Assembly: GCA_028691095.1 (NCBI GenBank) | Contig: JAQUZZ010000119.1 | Span: forward strand, 1 to 5,535 | From: Alistipes sp. | GTDB lineage: Bacteria; Bacteroidota; Bacteroidia; Bacteroidales; Rikenellaceae | DNA length: 5,535 nt | Direction of reading: 5' to 3' | Shown: positions 1-5,535 of the stretch, piece by piece | How the letters are laid out: each line of letters starts with the position of its first letter | How positions within the stretch are numbered: the first letter of the stretch is position 1 | The notes under the pieces: model-generated | Told to the model about the DNA's origin: nothing | Seen by the model: the letters and a program-made list of their open reading frames with translations, nothing else | Database searches by the model: none | Made by a program: the position numbers and the translations under genes

Positions 1-832
1 CCGTGTGGTATGCAAACTCGGTGCGCCATCCCCAGCCATGACCCCCGTGCGGATAGATGTGCAATTCGCAGGGGATGCCGTGCTGTTTGAGTGCGGTGTA
101 GTAGCCGATGCTATTGAGGGGCGACACGGCAGGATCGTCGTCGCTTAGGGCGATGAAGGCCGTGGAGGTGTGGTCGGTGATCTGTTTCTCGGCCGAGTAG
201 CGATCAATCATGCGTTGGGTGGTATCGGCCCCCAAGAGGTTGTCGCGCGAGCCGACGTGCGTGATCGGACGTCGAAGCGACACGACCGGATAGATCAGAA
301 TCGAGAAGTCGGGACGATCGGTCGAGTCATTGAAGAGCGTCGAGGCCGAGGAGGCCAGGTGACCTCCGGCCGAGAAGCCCATGATGCCCACTTGGTGAGG
401 ATCGACGTGCCATGCGGAGGCGTTTTTGCGTACCAGACGCAGGGTGGCCTGTGCATCGCTCAGGGGGATGGAGGCGTGGCCGTTGGGCATTCGATAGCGG
501 AGTACCAGTGCGGTGATGCCGCGGGCGTTCAGCCACTGAGCCACCGCGATACCCTCGTGGGCATAGGCCGTGAAGGCATAGCCTCCGCCGGGGCAGACGA
601 CTACGGCCTGTCCGGTTGCCGTCGGTTGGGGAGCTTGAAAGAGCAGATAATCGGCCTCCGTGGTTCCGATCATTCGATCGGGAGTCACCTCGACCTTCTC
701 AGACGATAGCCCGTTGGAGGTGAGTGCTCCCCCCGGATAGAGGGGTTGAGGTGTGGGAAGCGATGCGGTTTGTGCGCCCAGTGTGGCGGCATAGCAAAGG
801 GTGGTGAGCATGAAGAGTAGTTTTTTCATCAT
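1..832 (-). CDS. Secreted alpha/beta-hydrolase, probable carbohydrate esterase (3' end cut off)
   Basis: Seen: 277 codons are present from ATG at 832, with the 3' end beyond the window. The first ~20 residues form a Sec signal peptide (MMKK, then a hydrophobic stretch ending ATLGA, probable cut before Gln21). Cys13 is in a poor lipobox context, so a lipoprotein is unlikely. The alpha/beta-hydrolase landmarks are in order: oxyanion-hole loop PGGGY (81-85), nucleophile elbow GFSAGG with Ser154, an acidic cluster SDDDP (Asp231-233) supplying the catalytic Asp, and His265 in HGGHGWG. Family knowledge: this pattern is typical of the Aes/BD-FAE-like esterases common in Bacteroidota, often named acetylxylan esterase or xylanase-like, which remove acyl groups from glycans. 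Inference: it acts in the periplasm or outside the cell; the substrate cannot be read from sequence. With the His reached, perhaps only 15-30 residues are missing. A second ATG at 829 is an equivalent start. It lies 98 bases after pdxB with no terminator seen between. Confidence 0.5.
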   Translation of the reverse strand, partial: MMKKLLFMLTTLCYAATLGAQTASLPTPQPLYPGGALTSNGLSSEKVEVTPDRMIGTTEADYLLFQAPQPTATGQAVVVCPGGGYAFTAYAHEGIAVAQWLNARGITALVLRYRMPNGHASIPLSDAQATLRLVRKNASAWHVDPHQVGIMGFSAGGHLASSASTLFNDSTDRPDFSILIYPVVSLRRPITHVGSRDNLLGADTTQRMIDRYSAEKQITDHTSTAFIALSDDDPAVSPLNSIGYYTALKQHGIPCELHIYPHGGHGWGWRTEFAYHT

Positions 833-930
833 AAGTAGGGTCTTACTGCAAACGCAAGGTCTCTTCGGAGGGTCGAAATCGGATTCTGCCAAGGGGTTGC
901 GTTGCAAAGGGTTTCGGTTTGTATAGGGGG

Positions 931-1971
931 TTAGAAAAATTCGGTGCGATAGGTGTAGTGGTTGCGTAGGGCTTCAAATTGCGAGGGGTCGTTGCGCAGA
1001 GCCAGACTCTCTTGTTCCAAATCGAAATATTGCGGCATCCGTTGGAGCAACTCCTCCCACGTAAGGTCGAGATTGGCACGCGTAGGTGTCACCTCCGAGG
1101 GATACCATTGGGTCAACGGCCAGCCGAAATGGCGACTCAGCGCGCGAACGACAGCGGCGGTTCCGGCCGCCTTGCCTTGTAGCGAGTAGCCGGCGATGTG
1201 CGGTGTGCCGTAGGTGCATAGGGCGTGGAGTGTGGGGTCGATGGCCGGTTCGTGATTCCAGGTATCGATGATGGCGTGAGATAGTTTTTGGGCTTGCAGA
1301 GCGTGGATGAGAGCCTCATCCTCCACCACTTCGCCCCGTGAGGAGTTGATAAATAGGGATCCCTGACGCATTCTATCAAAAAATCGGGCTCCTGCCATGT
1401 GGAACGTGGGGTGGGGGCCTTCGCGGAGCAAGGGCACATGACACGTTACGATGTCGGCTTGCGATAGCAGCTCCTCCTGGGTGACAAAGGCGGCGGCGGA
1501 CTCCCGCGCCGCACGCGGAGGGTCGCAGCAGAGCACCTTGAATCCGAAGTGCTCTCCGAATAGAGCGACTAACTTCCCGACGTGCCCCACACCGATGACC
1601 CCGAGGCATCGCTCTGTGGGGCTCCAGTGATCTCGAAGGGAACACAACGCCAAGGCGGCCATCACATATTGCAGCACCCCGCGGGCGTTGCATCCTGCGG
1701 CCGTGACAACCTCGATGCCGTGCGCTGCACAGTAGGTGGAGTCGATGTGGTCATATCCGATGGTGGCGGTGGCGATTAGGCGCACCGGTGTACCCTCCAG
1801 CATGGCGGCATCGCATCGGGTGCGGGTGCGGACAATCAGTGCATCGGCCTTGCGGAGGTCGTCGTGGGTGATGGCACTCCCTTGGAGGTAGTCCACGGTG
1901 GCATAGGGTTCGAGGGTTCCCTGTAAGAAGGGAATGGCGCAGTCGGCGACAATATGGGGTTTTTGAGTCAT
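931..1971 (-). CDS. pdxB: Erythronate-4-phosphate dehydrogenase (PdxB)
   Basis: Function (family knowledge): NAD-dependent oxidation of 4-phospho-D-erythronate to 2-oxo-3-hydroxy-4-phosphobutanoate, the second step of DXP-dependent pyridoxal 5'-phosphate synthesis in the cytoplasm; the product goes to SerC. Seen: 346 residues in the D-2-hydroxyacid dehydrogenase fold. There is an early substrate-domain motif (RTRTRC, 48-53), the ATIGYDHID segment, and a Rossmann GVGHVG loop (Gly127, 129, 132) followed by CDPPR. The catalytic trio is Arg212 (NSSRGE), Glu241 (WNHEP) and His258 (TPHIAGYS). As I recall the E. coli enzyme (Arg208, Glu237, His254), all three are offset by exactly four. The end carries the PdxB-type dimerisation domain and closes with LRNHYTYRTEFF, lacking the ~30-residue tail of the E. 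coli protein. Start: an in-frame ATG at 2019 would add 16 residues, but 1971 puts the first strand (HIVADCAIPF) where the family begins. It follows the DUF3795 gene by 66 bases, probably in one transcript. Confidence 0.5.
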   Translation of the reverse strand: MTQKPHIVADCAIPFLQGTLEPYATVDYLQGSAITHDDLRKADALIVRTRTRCDAAMLEGTPVRLIATATIGYDHIDSTYCAAHGIEVVTAAGCNARGVLQYVMAALALCSLRDHWSPTERCLGVIGVGHVGKLVALFGEHFGFKVLCCDPPRAARESAAAFVTQEELLSQADIVTCHVPLLREGPHPTFHMAGARFFDRMRQGSLFINSSRGEVVEDEALIHALQAQKLSHAIIDTWNHEPAIDPTLHALCTYGTPHIAGYSLQGKAAGTAAVVRALSRHFGWPLTQWYPSEVTPTRANLDLTWEELLQRMPQYFDLEQESLALRNDPSQFEALRNHYTYRTEFF

Positions 1972-2037
1972 AATCAACGAGATGAAGTCAGGGTAAATAA
2001 ATTGGTTCTGAGTGCACATGGCCGGCGGCCTTGGCTA

Positions 2038-2379
2038 TTACAACCCGCGCAGATTCTCCTTTGCGCGAGGGTTGTGTTGAAAGATGGCTCCCACGGTGGG
2101 GCAGTGCTCTAATTCGGGACACTCCCCGCAGGTGTTCCATCCTTTTTGGTATACGCATTTGCGAATTTCGCAATAATGGCTGCAATATGCAAATTTCACC
2201 CCTTCGGTACGGCATCCTGTGCAATGGATGGTGTCGGCCGTAATCTCGGGTGCGTGATTCATGGCACTCCATTTTTGGGCGACCTGCTCTTTGAGGGTCT
2301 GATTGTGGGTGAGGGTGGCGATGCGTGCTTCGCAACCTTCGCAATCTAATCCGCAACAGGCAATGAGTGGATTCTTCAT
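2038..2379 (-). CDS. Small cysteine-rich DUF3795 protein
   Basis: Seen: 113 residues with 12 cysteines (8, 9, 13, 16, 53, 56, 66, 70, 75, 84, 87, 93). The opening IACCGLDCEGC is the hallmark of DUF3795, and later pairs are CTGC (53-56), CSHYC (66-70) and CGEC (84-87). There is no signal peptide or membrane segment, so it is probably cytoplasmic. Family knowledge: DUF3795 proteins are about this size, widespread in anaerobic bacteria and archaea, and have no established function. Inference: the cysteine spacing suggests a zinc or iron-sulphur site, but which metal, if any, cannot be decided here. Start: ATG at 2379 places the CCGLDC motif at the usual N-terminal position. The frame is open upstream to a TTG at 2421, but that would lie almost at the predicted transcript start and adds non-family residues. 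pdxB follows after 66 bases. Family assignment is firm; function is unknown. Confidence 0.5.
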   Translation of the reverse strand: MKNPLIACCGLDCEGCEARIATLTHNQTLKEQVAQKWSAMNHAPEITADTIHCTGCRTEGVKFAYCSHYCEIRKCVYQKGWNTCGECPELEHCPTVGAIFQHNPRAKENLRGL

Positions 2380-2421
2380 AAGCGGGAAGGGTTTTGAAAT
2401 CGTGGGGTTCGTCTGCCGCAA

Positions 2422-2509
2422 ACGCGGAGGGCAACACCGTCTACAAAGATAGTCAGGGTTTGCTAAAGTTGGTCGAAAAAGGGAAGAAGAAAAACAAAGC
2501 CCTCCGCGT
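2422..2509. repeat. 11-base inverted repeat between M16 terminator and DUF3795 leader
   Basis: The plus strand has ACGCGGAGGGC at 2422-2432 and its exact reverse complement GCCCTCCGCGT at 2499-2509, separated by 66 bases. The right copy is part of the M16 terminator stem and loop. The left copy falls at the predicted very start of the DUF3795-pdxB transcript. The match is directly visible; any role is speculative, and chance in GC-rich DNA is possible. Confidence 0.5.
2444..2451 (-). promoter_or_regulatory. Candidate Bacteroidota -7 box for the DUF3795-pdxB unit
   Basis: Reading the minus strand, these bases are TATCTTTG, an exact match to the Bacteroidota primary-sigma -7 consensus TAnnTTTG. 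It lies about 65 bases upstream of the DUF3795 ATG at 2379 and just downstream of the M16 terminator, where a new promoter is expected. A -33 TTTG element at the usual 19-21 base spacing is not clear. The predicted transcript would start near 2437 and have a leader of about 60 bases. Confidence 0.5.
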
Positions 2510-2524
2510 GAGTGCGTAGGGCTT
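2480..2524 (-). terminator. Rho-independent terminator of the M16 peptidase gene
   Basis: On the minus strand, a 7-bp stem AAGCCCT/AGGGCTT (arms at 2524-2518 and 2503-2497) is extended inward, after one mismatch, by CGC/GCG around a six-base loop. It is followed at once by a T-rich run TGTTTTTCTTCTT (2496-2484). It starts 27 bases after the M16 stop codon, so it fits as the end of that transcript, and it separates M16 from the DUF3795-pdxB promoter. The complementary strand has no T run after the hairpin, so it should work in one direction only. Confidence 0.5.
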
Positions 2525-2550
2525 CGGGGTGACTGCTTTCAAGTCCTCGA

Positions 2551-5310
2551 TCACTCGATCGCATCGAGCGACAGACACTGCATGGAGCCCCAGTCGAGCG
2601 ATGCGACCTCCTTGCGTTGGGTGCGTCCATCGCCCACCACCACCAAAATCATCTGCTCAAAGTCGAGGTGTCGTTGAATCGTCTCCTTGGCTTGGGCGAG
2701 GGTGAAGGTGTCGAGCTGTGCGGCTCGTTGTTGCAGGTAGTCGGCGGGAAGGCCGTAGAGGGCGATGGCGCGTAGCATATTGAGTCGCGAGAGCGGACTC
2801 TCCAGCGATCCGTACATGGTGCGCCGCATCCCCTCCCGCGAGGTTTCGAGTGCCGAGGCGTGGTATTGTGCCGGATAGCAGGTGAGAATTTCTCGAAAGA
2901 GTTGCAGCGATTCGCGTGTGACGGTAGCCTGAACGCTTGCCCACGCCTGAAAGGTGTTGATCCAGTTGTTCTGGCCGAATCCGGAGTAGGCTCCGTAGGT
3001 GTATCCGTGTTTGAGGCGCAGCTCCTCGAAGAGCAGGCTTCCGGAGGAGTCGCCGAGGTGGTCGTTGACGATCAGAGCCGGATAGGCCGACGGATCGGAG
3101 GCTGCCATGGCTTTCGATCCGAACAGAAGGTAGGATTGACGCGCTTCGGGATAATCGACAAAGTAGCATCGATGCGAGGGCGTGTGGGTGTTCGCGGGCA
3201 GGGTTAACGGCGTGTATTCGCGTTGAGCCCAAGCGGTGCAGAGGGGTGTCAATAGGTCGCGCATGGAGGCTGCATCTTCCCCTCCGACGAAACTCATGCG
3301 AGCCCGTTGGGGCGCAAGGTGAGCCTGATAGTAGCCTTGCAGATCCTCTAATGTAATCGCGTTGACCGTGGAGAGGGTTCCAGCGGCCGGAAACGAGAGG
3401 ATGCTGTCGGATCCGAACAACGCTCGATTGAGAAGATCCGAAGCAATGGAGCGGGGGTCGATGCGACGTTGCCGCAGGTCATCGAGGGTGCGCTCCTTGA
3501 GTACGGCGAAACGTTGCGCATCCCAACGCGGTTCGGTGATCATCTCCCCGACCAGTGCCATCACCTCTTTCAGGTTGCGGGTCAAGACGGTACACGAGAG
3601 GCTCAGCGACTCCCGTCCTCCGTTGAGGTTGATCTGGGCGCCCAGACGTCCTAACTCCTCCTCCAAGGCTTCGGGAGTGCGACGTGCCGTTCCCTCCATC
3701 AACAGCTGAGCCAACAGGTTGGCCACCCCGACCTTGTGGATCGGATCGGCCACCATGCCGTCGGCCAGCTCGATGGAGAAGTAGGAGAGGGGCAACTCCT
3801 CATAGGCAATTCCCTGCACTTGCATTCCGTTCGCTAAGGTCAGGCTCCAGATTGGTGGAACCTTCAGTTGCGGGGTGTTGGCCATGAGCGCGGGTTCGCG
3901 GGTGCGATCCCAGCGCGTGGGCGTCAACTCATAGGGGTCGTCGATGATCTCCCCCGCTGTCGCGTTCATCGTCTGTTCGGTGATCGGTTCGCGCGGAGGG
4001 AAAATCAGCTCGGAGTCACTCACCGCCAGCTCCGCAGCTCCTTGCGGAAAGATGCTCTCACACAGGTAGGGCTTGTGCTGAAGGTATTGGGTGTAGACCC
4101 GTCGGATCTCCTCCCGTGTAACTTGACGGTAGGACTCGATCTCCCGTAACGAACAGTCGGGGAGTCCCCCGAAGACATTGTCGCGTGCCAAAGCCTGAGC
4201 CTTCCCGTTGGTGGTGGTCAGGCGAGAGTAGGTGCGCATCTGCTCCATTGCCACATAGCGTTCCAGATCTTCGGGTTGCAGCTCCATCTGCTCGAAACGG
4301 GTGAAAGCCTCCTCGATGGCGGCCTCCACCTCATCCAGATGAACTCCAGGATAGGGCTTGATCTCCAGCACCAGTACACCGGCGAGTTCCAGTTGGTAAT
4401 GGAAAAAATCGACCTCCGGAGCCAACCCGCGCTCCTCGACCACGACCTTGTAGAGGGGTGATTTCTTGTCGGCCGCCAAGAGGTTGGTTAGAAAGTCGAG
4501 CGCGTATCCATCGGGGTGGTACATCTCAACCCCCGGATAGGCGCGGAGTAACATCGGAGCATCGCAGAACCCATCTTCATAGCTGATGCGACGTGGGGCC
4601 TGCAACCGGATCGGTTGGATCGGGGGCGGCGTGGGGCGAGGCCGTGACGGAATCTCTCCGAAGTAGTGTTCGATCAGCGGACGAATCTGCTCCGGATCGA
4701 AGTCTCCGGCAAGGGCCAAGGTGGCGTTGTTGGGGGTGTAATAGCGATCATAGAAGGCCTGCACCTCCTCGACGGTGGCACTTCGCAGATCTTCAATCTC
4801 CCCGATCACCGTCCAACTATACGGATGGCCTTGCGGAAAGAGATGTTTGAACATCAGGTCGAAGGCAAGCCCATAGGGCACGTTCTCCATTTGCCGCTTC
4901 TCGTTCGATACAACGTCGATCTCACGGCGCAATCCTCCCTCGGTCACCGTGTGAATGAAGTATCCCATCCGGTCGGACTCCATCCACAGGATCTTCTCCA
5001 GCGCGTCGCGTGGCACGGTTTCGTAGTAGATTGTACCGTCGTTGCTGGTTCCCCCGTTGAAGGTGCCACCCAATTCCTCGATCTTCTGAAAGAAGGCGTT
5101 GCGGGGCAGATGTTCCGAACGTTGAAATAACATATGCTCGAAAAAGTGGGCAAAACCCGTTTTCCCGGCTCTCTCGCGATTGCTTCCTACGTGGTATTGG
5201 ATGGCCACCGAGACCACGGGAGCCGAGGTGTCGCGATGCAACACCACGTCGAGTCCGTTGTCTAACGTATATTTCTCGTAATGAAGAGGCGTATCTGGCG
5301 TCGAATTCAT
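2551..5310 (-). CDS. M16 family zinc metallopeptidase (two-lobed, pitrilysin/insulinase-like)
   Basis: Function (family knowledge): M16 enzymes are clamshell zinc peptidases that enclose and cut peptides or small unfolded proteins. Seen: 919 residues, the size of a fused two-lobe M16 protein. Lobe 1 (about 14-440) has the inverted zinc motif HFFEH (His55, Glu58, His59) and the distal ligand Glu137 with a partner Glu130 seven residues earlier, as in pitrilysin. Lobe 2 (about 485-890) has no HxxEH at the matching place (near VGVANLLAQLLMEG, 527-540) and so is non-catalytic. It keeps the substrate-binding Arg765/Tyr772 pair in LRLKHGYTYGAYS, with the seven-residue spacing of insulin-degrading enzyme. 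A proline-rich linker lies at 221-233. Start: the codon two before ATG 5310 is an in-frame TAA, so the protein cannot be longer. The N-terminus (MNSTPDTPLHYEKYTLDNGL) is not a signal peptide, so the enzyme is probably cytoplasmic, unlike many exported Bacteroidota homologues. It appears monocistronic, with its own promoter and terminator. Substrate unknown. Confidence 0.5.
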   Translation of the reverse strand: MNSTPDTPLHYEKYTLDNGLDVVLHRDTSAPVVSVAIQYHVGSNRERAGKTGFAHFFEHMLFQRSEHLPRNAFFQKIEELGGTFNGGTSNDGTIYYETVPRDALEKILWMESDRMGYFIHTVTEGGLRREIDVVSNEKRQMENVPYGLAFDLMFKHLFPQGHPYSWTVIGEIEDLRSATVEEVQAFYDRYYTPNNATLALAGDFDPEQIRPLIEHYFGEIPSRPRPTPPPIQPIRLQAPRRISYEDGFCDAPMLLRAYPGVEMYHPDGYALDFLTNLLAADKKSPLYKVVVEERGLAPEVDFFHYQLELAGVLVLEIKPYPGVHLDEVEAAIEEAFTRFEQMELQPEDLERYVAMEQMRTYSRLTTTNGKAQALARDNVFGGLPDCSLREIESYRQVTREEIRRVYTQYLQHKPYLCESIFPQGAAELAVSDSELIFPPREPITEQTMNATAGEIIDDPYELTPTRWDRTREPALMANTPQLKVPPIWSLTLANGMQVQGIAYEELPLSYFSIELADGMVADPIHKVGVANLLAQLLMEGTARRTPEALEEELGRLGAQINLNGGRESLSLSCTVLTRNLKEVMALVGEMITEPRWDAQRFAVLKERTLDDLRQRRIDPRSIASDLLNRALFGSDSILSFPAAGTLSTVNAITLEDLQGYYQAHLAPQRARMSFVGGEDAASMRDLLTPLCTAWAQREYTPLTLPANTHTPSHRCYFVDYPEARQSYLLFGSKAMAASDPSAYPALIVNDHLGDSSGSLLFEELRLKHGYTYGAYSGFGQNNWINTFQAWASVQATVTRESLQLFREILTCYPAQYHASALETSREGMRRTMYGSLESPLSRLNMLRAIALYGLPADYLQQRAAQLDTFTLAQAKETIQRHLDFEQMILVVVGDGRTQRKEVASLDWGSMQCLSLDAIE

Positions 5311-5408
5311 AAGTTATGCTGAATTTTGGGTAGCATCGCACCCCAAGGTGCCGCGGAGATTCCGAGGTCTGCTTGTGGACGGCTGCATTTTCCCTATCAA
5401 AGGTCGTA

Positions 5409-5416
5409 CAAAAGTA
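5409..5416 (-). promoter_or_regulatory. Candidate Bacteroidota -7 box for the M16 peptidase gene
   Basis: On the minus strand these bases read TACTTTTG, matching the -7 consensus TAnnTTTG. The box lies about 99 bases upstream of the M16 ATG at 5310, giving an expected leader of roughly 90 bases. A -33 element is not convincing: a TTTC lies upstream, but its spacing is shorter than usual. No Shine-Dalgarno sequence is seen before the ATG, as is common in this phylum. Confidence 0.5.
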
Positions 5417-5473
5417 GTAAAAAGGTGGAGGAAACTATGCACCGATGCTGAACCGGTCAAAAAACCCTTTCAG

Positions 5474-5498
5474 CCCCCCTTCCTAAACGGAGGGGGGG
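5474..5498. other. Strong C/G hairpin with an eight-G run, possible terminator of an upstream gene
   Basis: The arms CCCCCCTTCC (5474-5483) and GGAGGGGGGG (5489-5498) can pair over 10 bp, with one G-T wobble, around the loop TAAAC. The G run continues to 5499. On the minus strand the hairpin is followed about ten bases later by a T6 run (5464-5459), so it could end a minus-strand gene lying beyond 5535, although that spacing is longer than in a classic terminator. On the plus strand a T7 run (5522-5528) is 23 bases away. The rest of 5311-5535 shows the M16 promoter candidate and no supported gene. Confidence 0.5.
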
Positions 5499-5535
5499 GC
5501 GAAGAGGTGTCCGACTTCCCGATTTTTTTGTAAAT

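Noticed and set aside
170..709. Plus-strand open frame of 179 codons opposite the esterase
   Set aside because: It lies wholly antisense to a gene with a signal peptide and a complete hydrolase triad. The translation has no recognisable motif, and long antisense frames are expected in GC-rich coding DNA.
849..856. Shared GCGTTTGC octamer in the esterase and DUF3795 leaders, possible common regulatory site
   Set aside because: Eight bases in two places is weak evidence. In the esterase leader it resembles a degraded -7 box, but in the DUF3795 leader it lies downstream of a better one, so a common function is not supported.
2546..2568. Repeated CTCGAT with a small hairpin (CTCGAT-CGC-ATCGAG, 2554-2568) at the M16 stop codon
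   Set aside because: The stem is only 6 bp and has no T run; a proper terminator follows a few bases later. It encodes the normal C-terminal residues.
4666..5130. Plus-strand open frame of 154 codons opposite the M16 N-terminal lobe
   Set aside because: It is antisense to the zinc-motif region of the peptidase, shows no family resemblance, and other shorter frames occur throughout the same gene by the same codon bias.
5500..5528. Plus-strand terminator from GAAG/CTTC stem followed by T7
   Set aside because: The stem is short and needs bulges to extend, and there is no plus-strand gene in the window for it to end.
5348..5533. Plus-strand open frame of 61 codons in the right-hand non-coding region
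   Set aside because: It crosses the promoter candidate and the C/G hairpin, encodes a low-complexity Gly run from the G8 tract, and has no recognisable domain.

Overview
This window looks like an ordinary chromosomal segment from a fairly GC-rich member of the Bacteroidales. An Alistipes/Rikenellaceae-like organism is a guess from base composition and gene style, not a proof. Three things point to Bacteroidota: two upstream elements matching the phylum's -7 box (TAnnTTTG), gene starts with no clear Shine-Dalgarno sequence, and a signal peptide ending in the typical ...LGA|Q form. All four protein genes lie on the minus strand, so transcription runs from the right end of the window to the left.

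Layout in transcription order. Positions 5311-5535 are non-coding: they hold a candidate promoter (-7 box at 5409-5416) and a strong C/G hairpin with an eight-G run (5474-5499). Positions 5310-2551 encode a 919-residue M16 (pitrilysin/insulinase) zinc peptidase. It has an active first half, a degenerate second half and no visible signal peptide. A Rho-independent terminator (about 2480-2524) closes that transcript. A second candidate promoter (-7 box at 2444-2451) precedes a small cysteine-rich DUF3795 protein (2379-2038), which is followed after 66 bases by pdxB, erythronate-4-phosphate dehydrogenase (1971-931). After a further 98 bases comes a secreted alpha/beta-hydrolase/esterase (832 to beyond position 1), which is cut by the window edge.

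The likely units are M16 alone (promoter to terminator), and DUF3795-pdxB as a pair. The esterase either reads through from pdxB or has its own weak promoter; I see no terminator between them. PdxB is a step in the DXP-dependent route to pyridoxal 5'-phosphate. The other three genes have no obvious shared pathway with it.

I found no RNA genes, mobile elements, CRISPR arrays or phage genes, and no convincing new biological system. The items most worth a second look are the leaderless M16 peptidase, the DUF3795-pdxB pairing, and an 11-base inverted repeat linking the M16 terminator to the DUF3795 leader.
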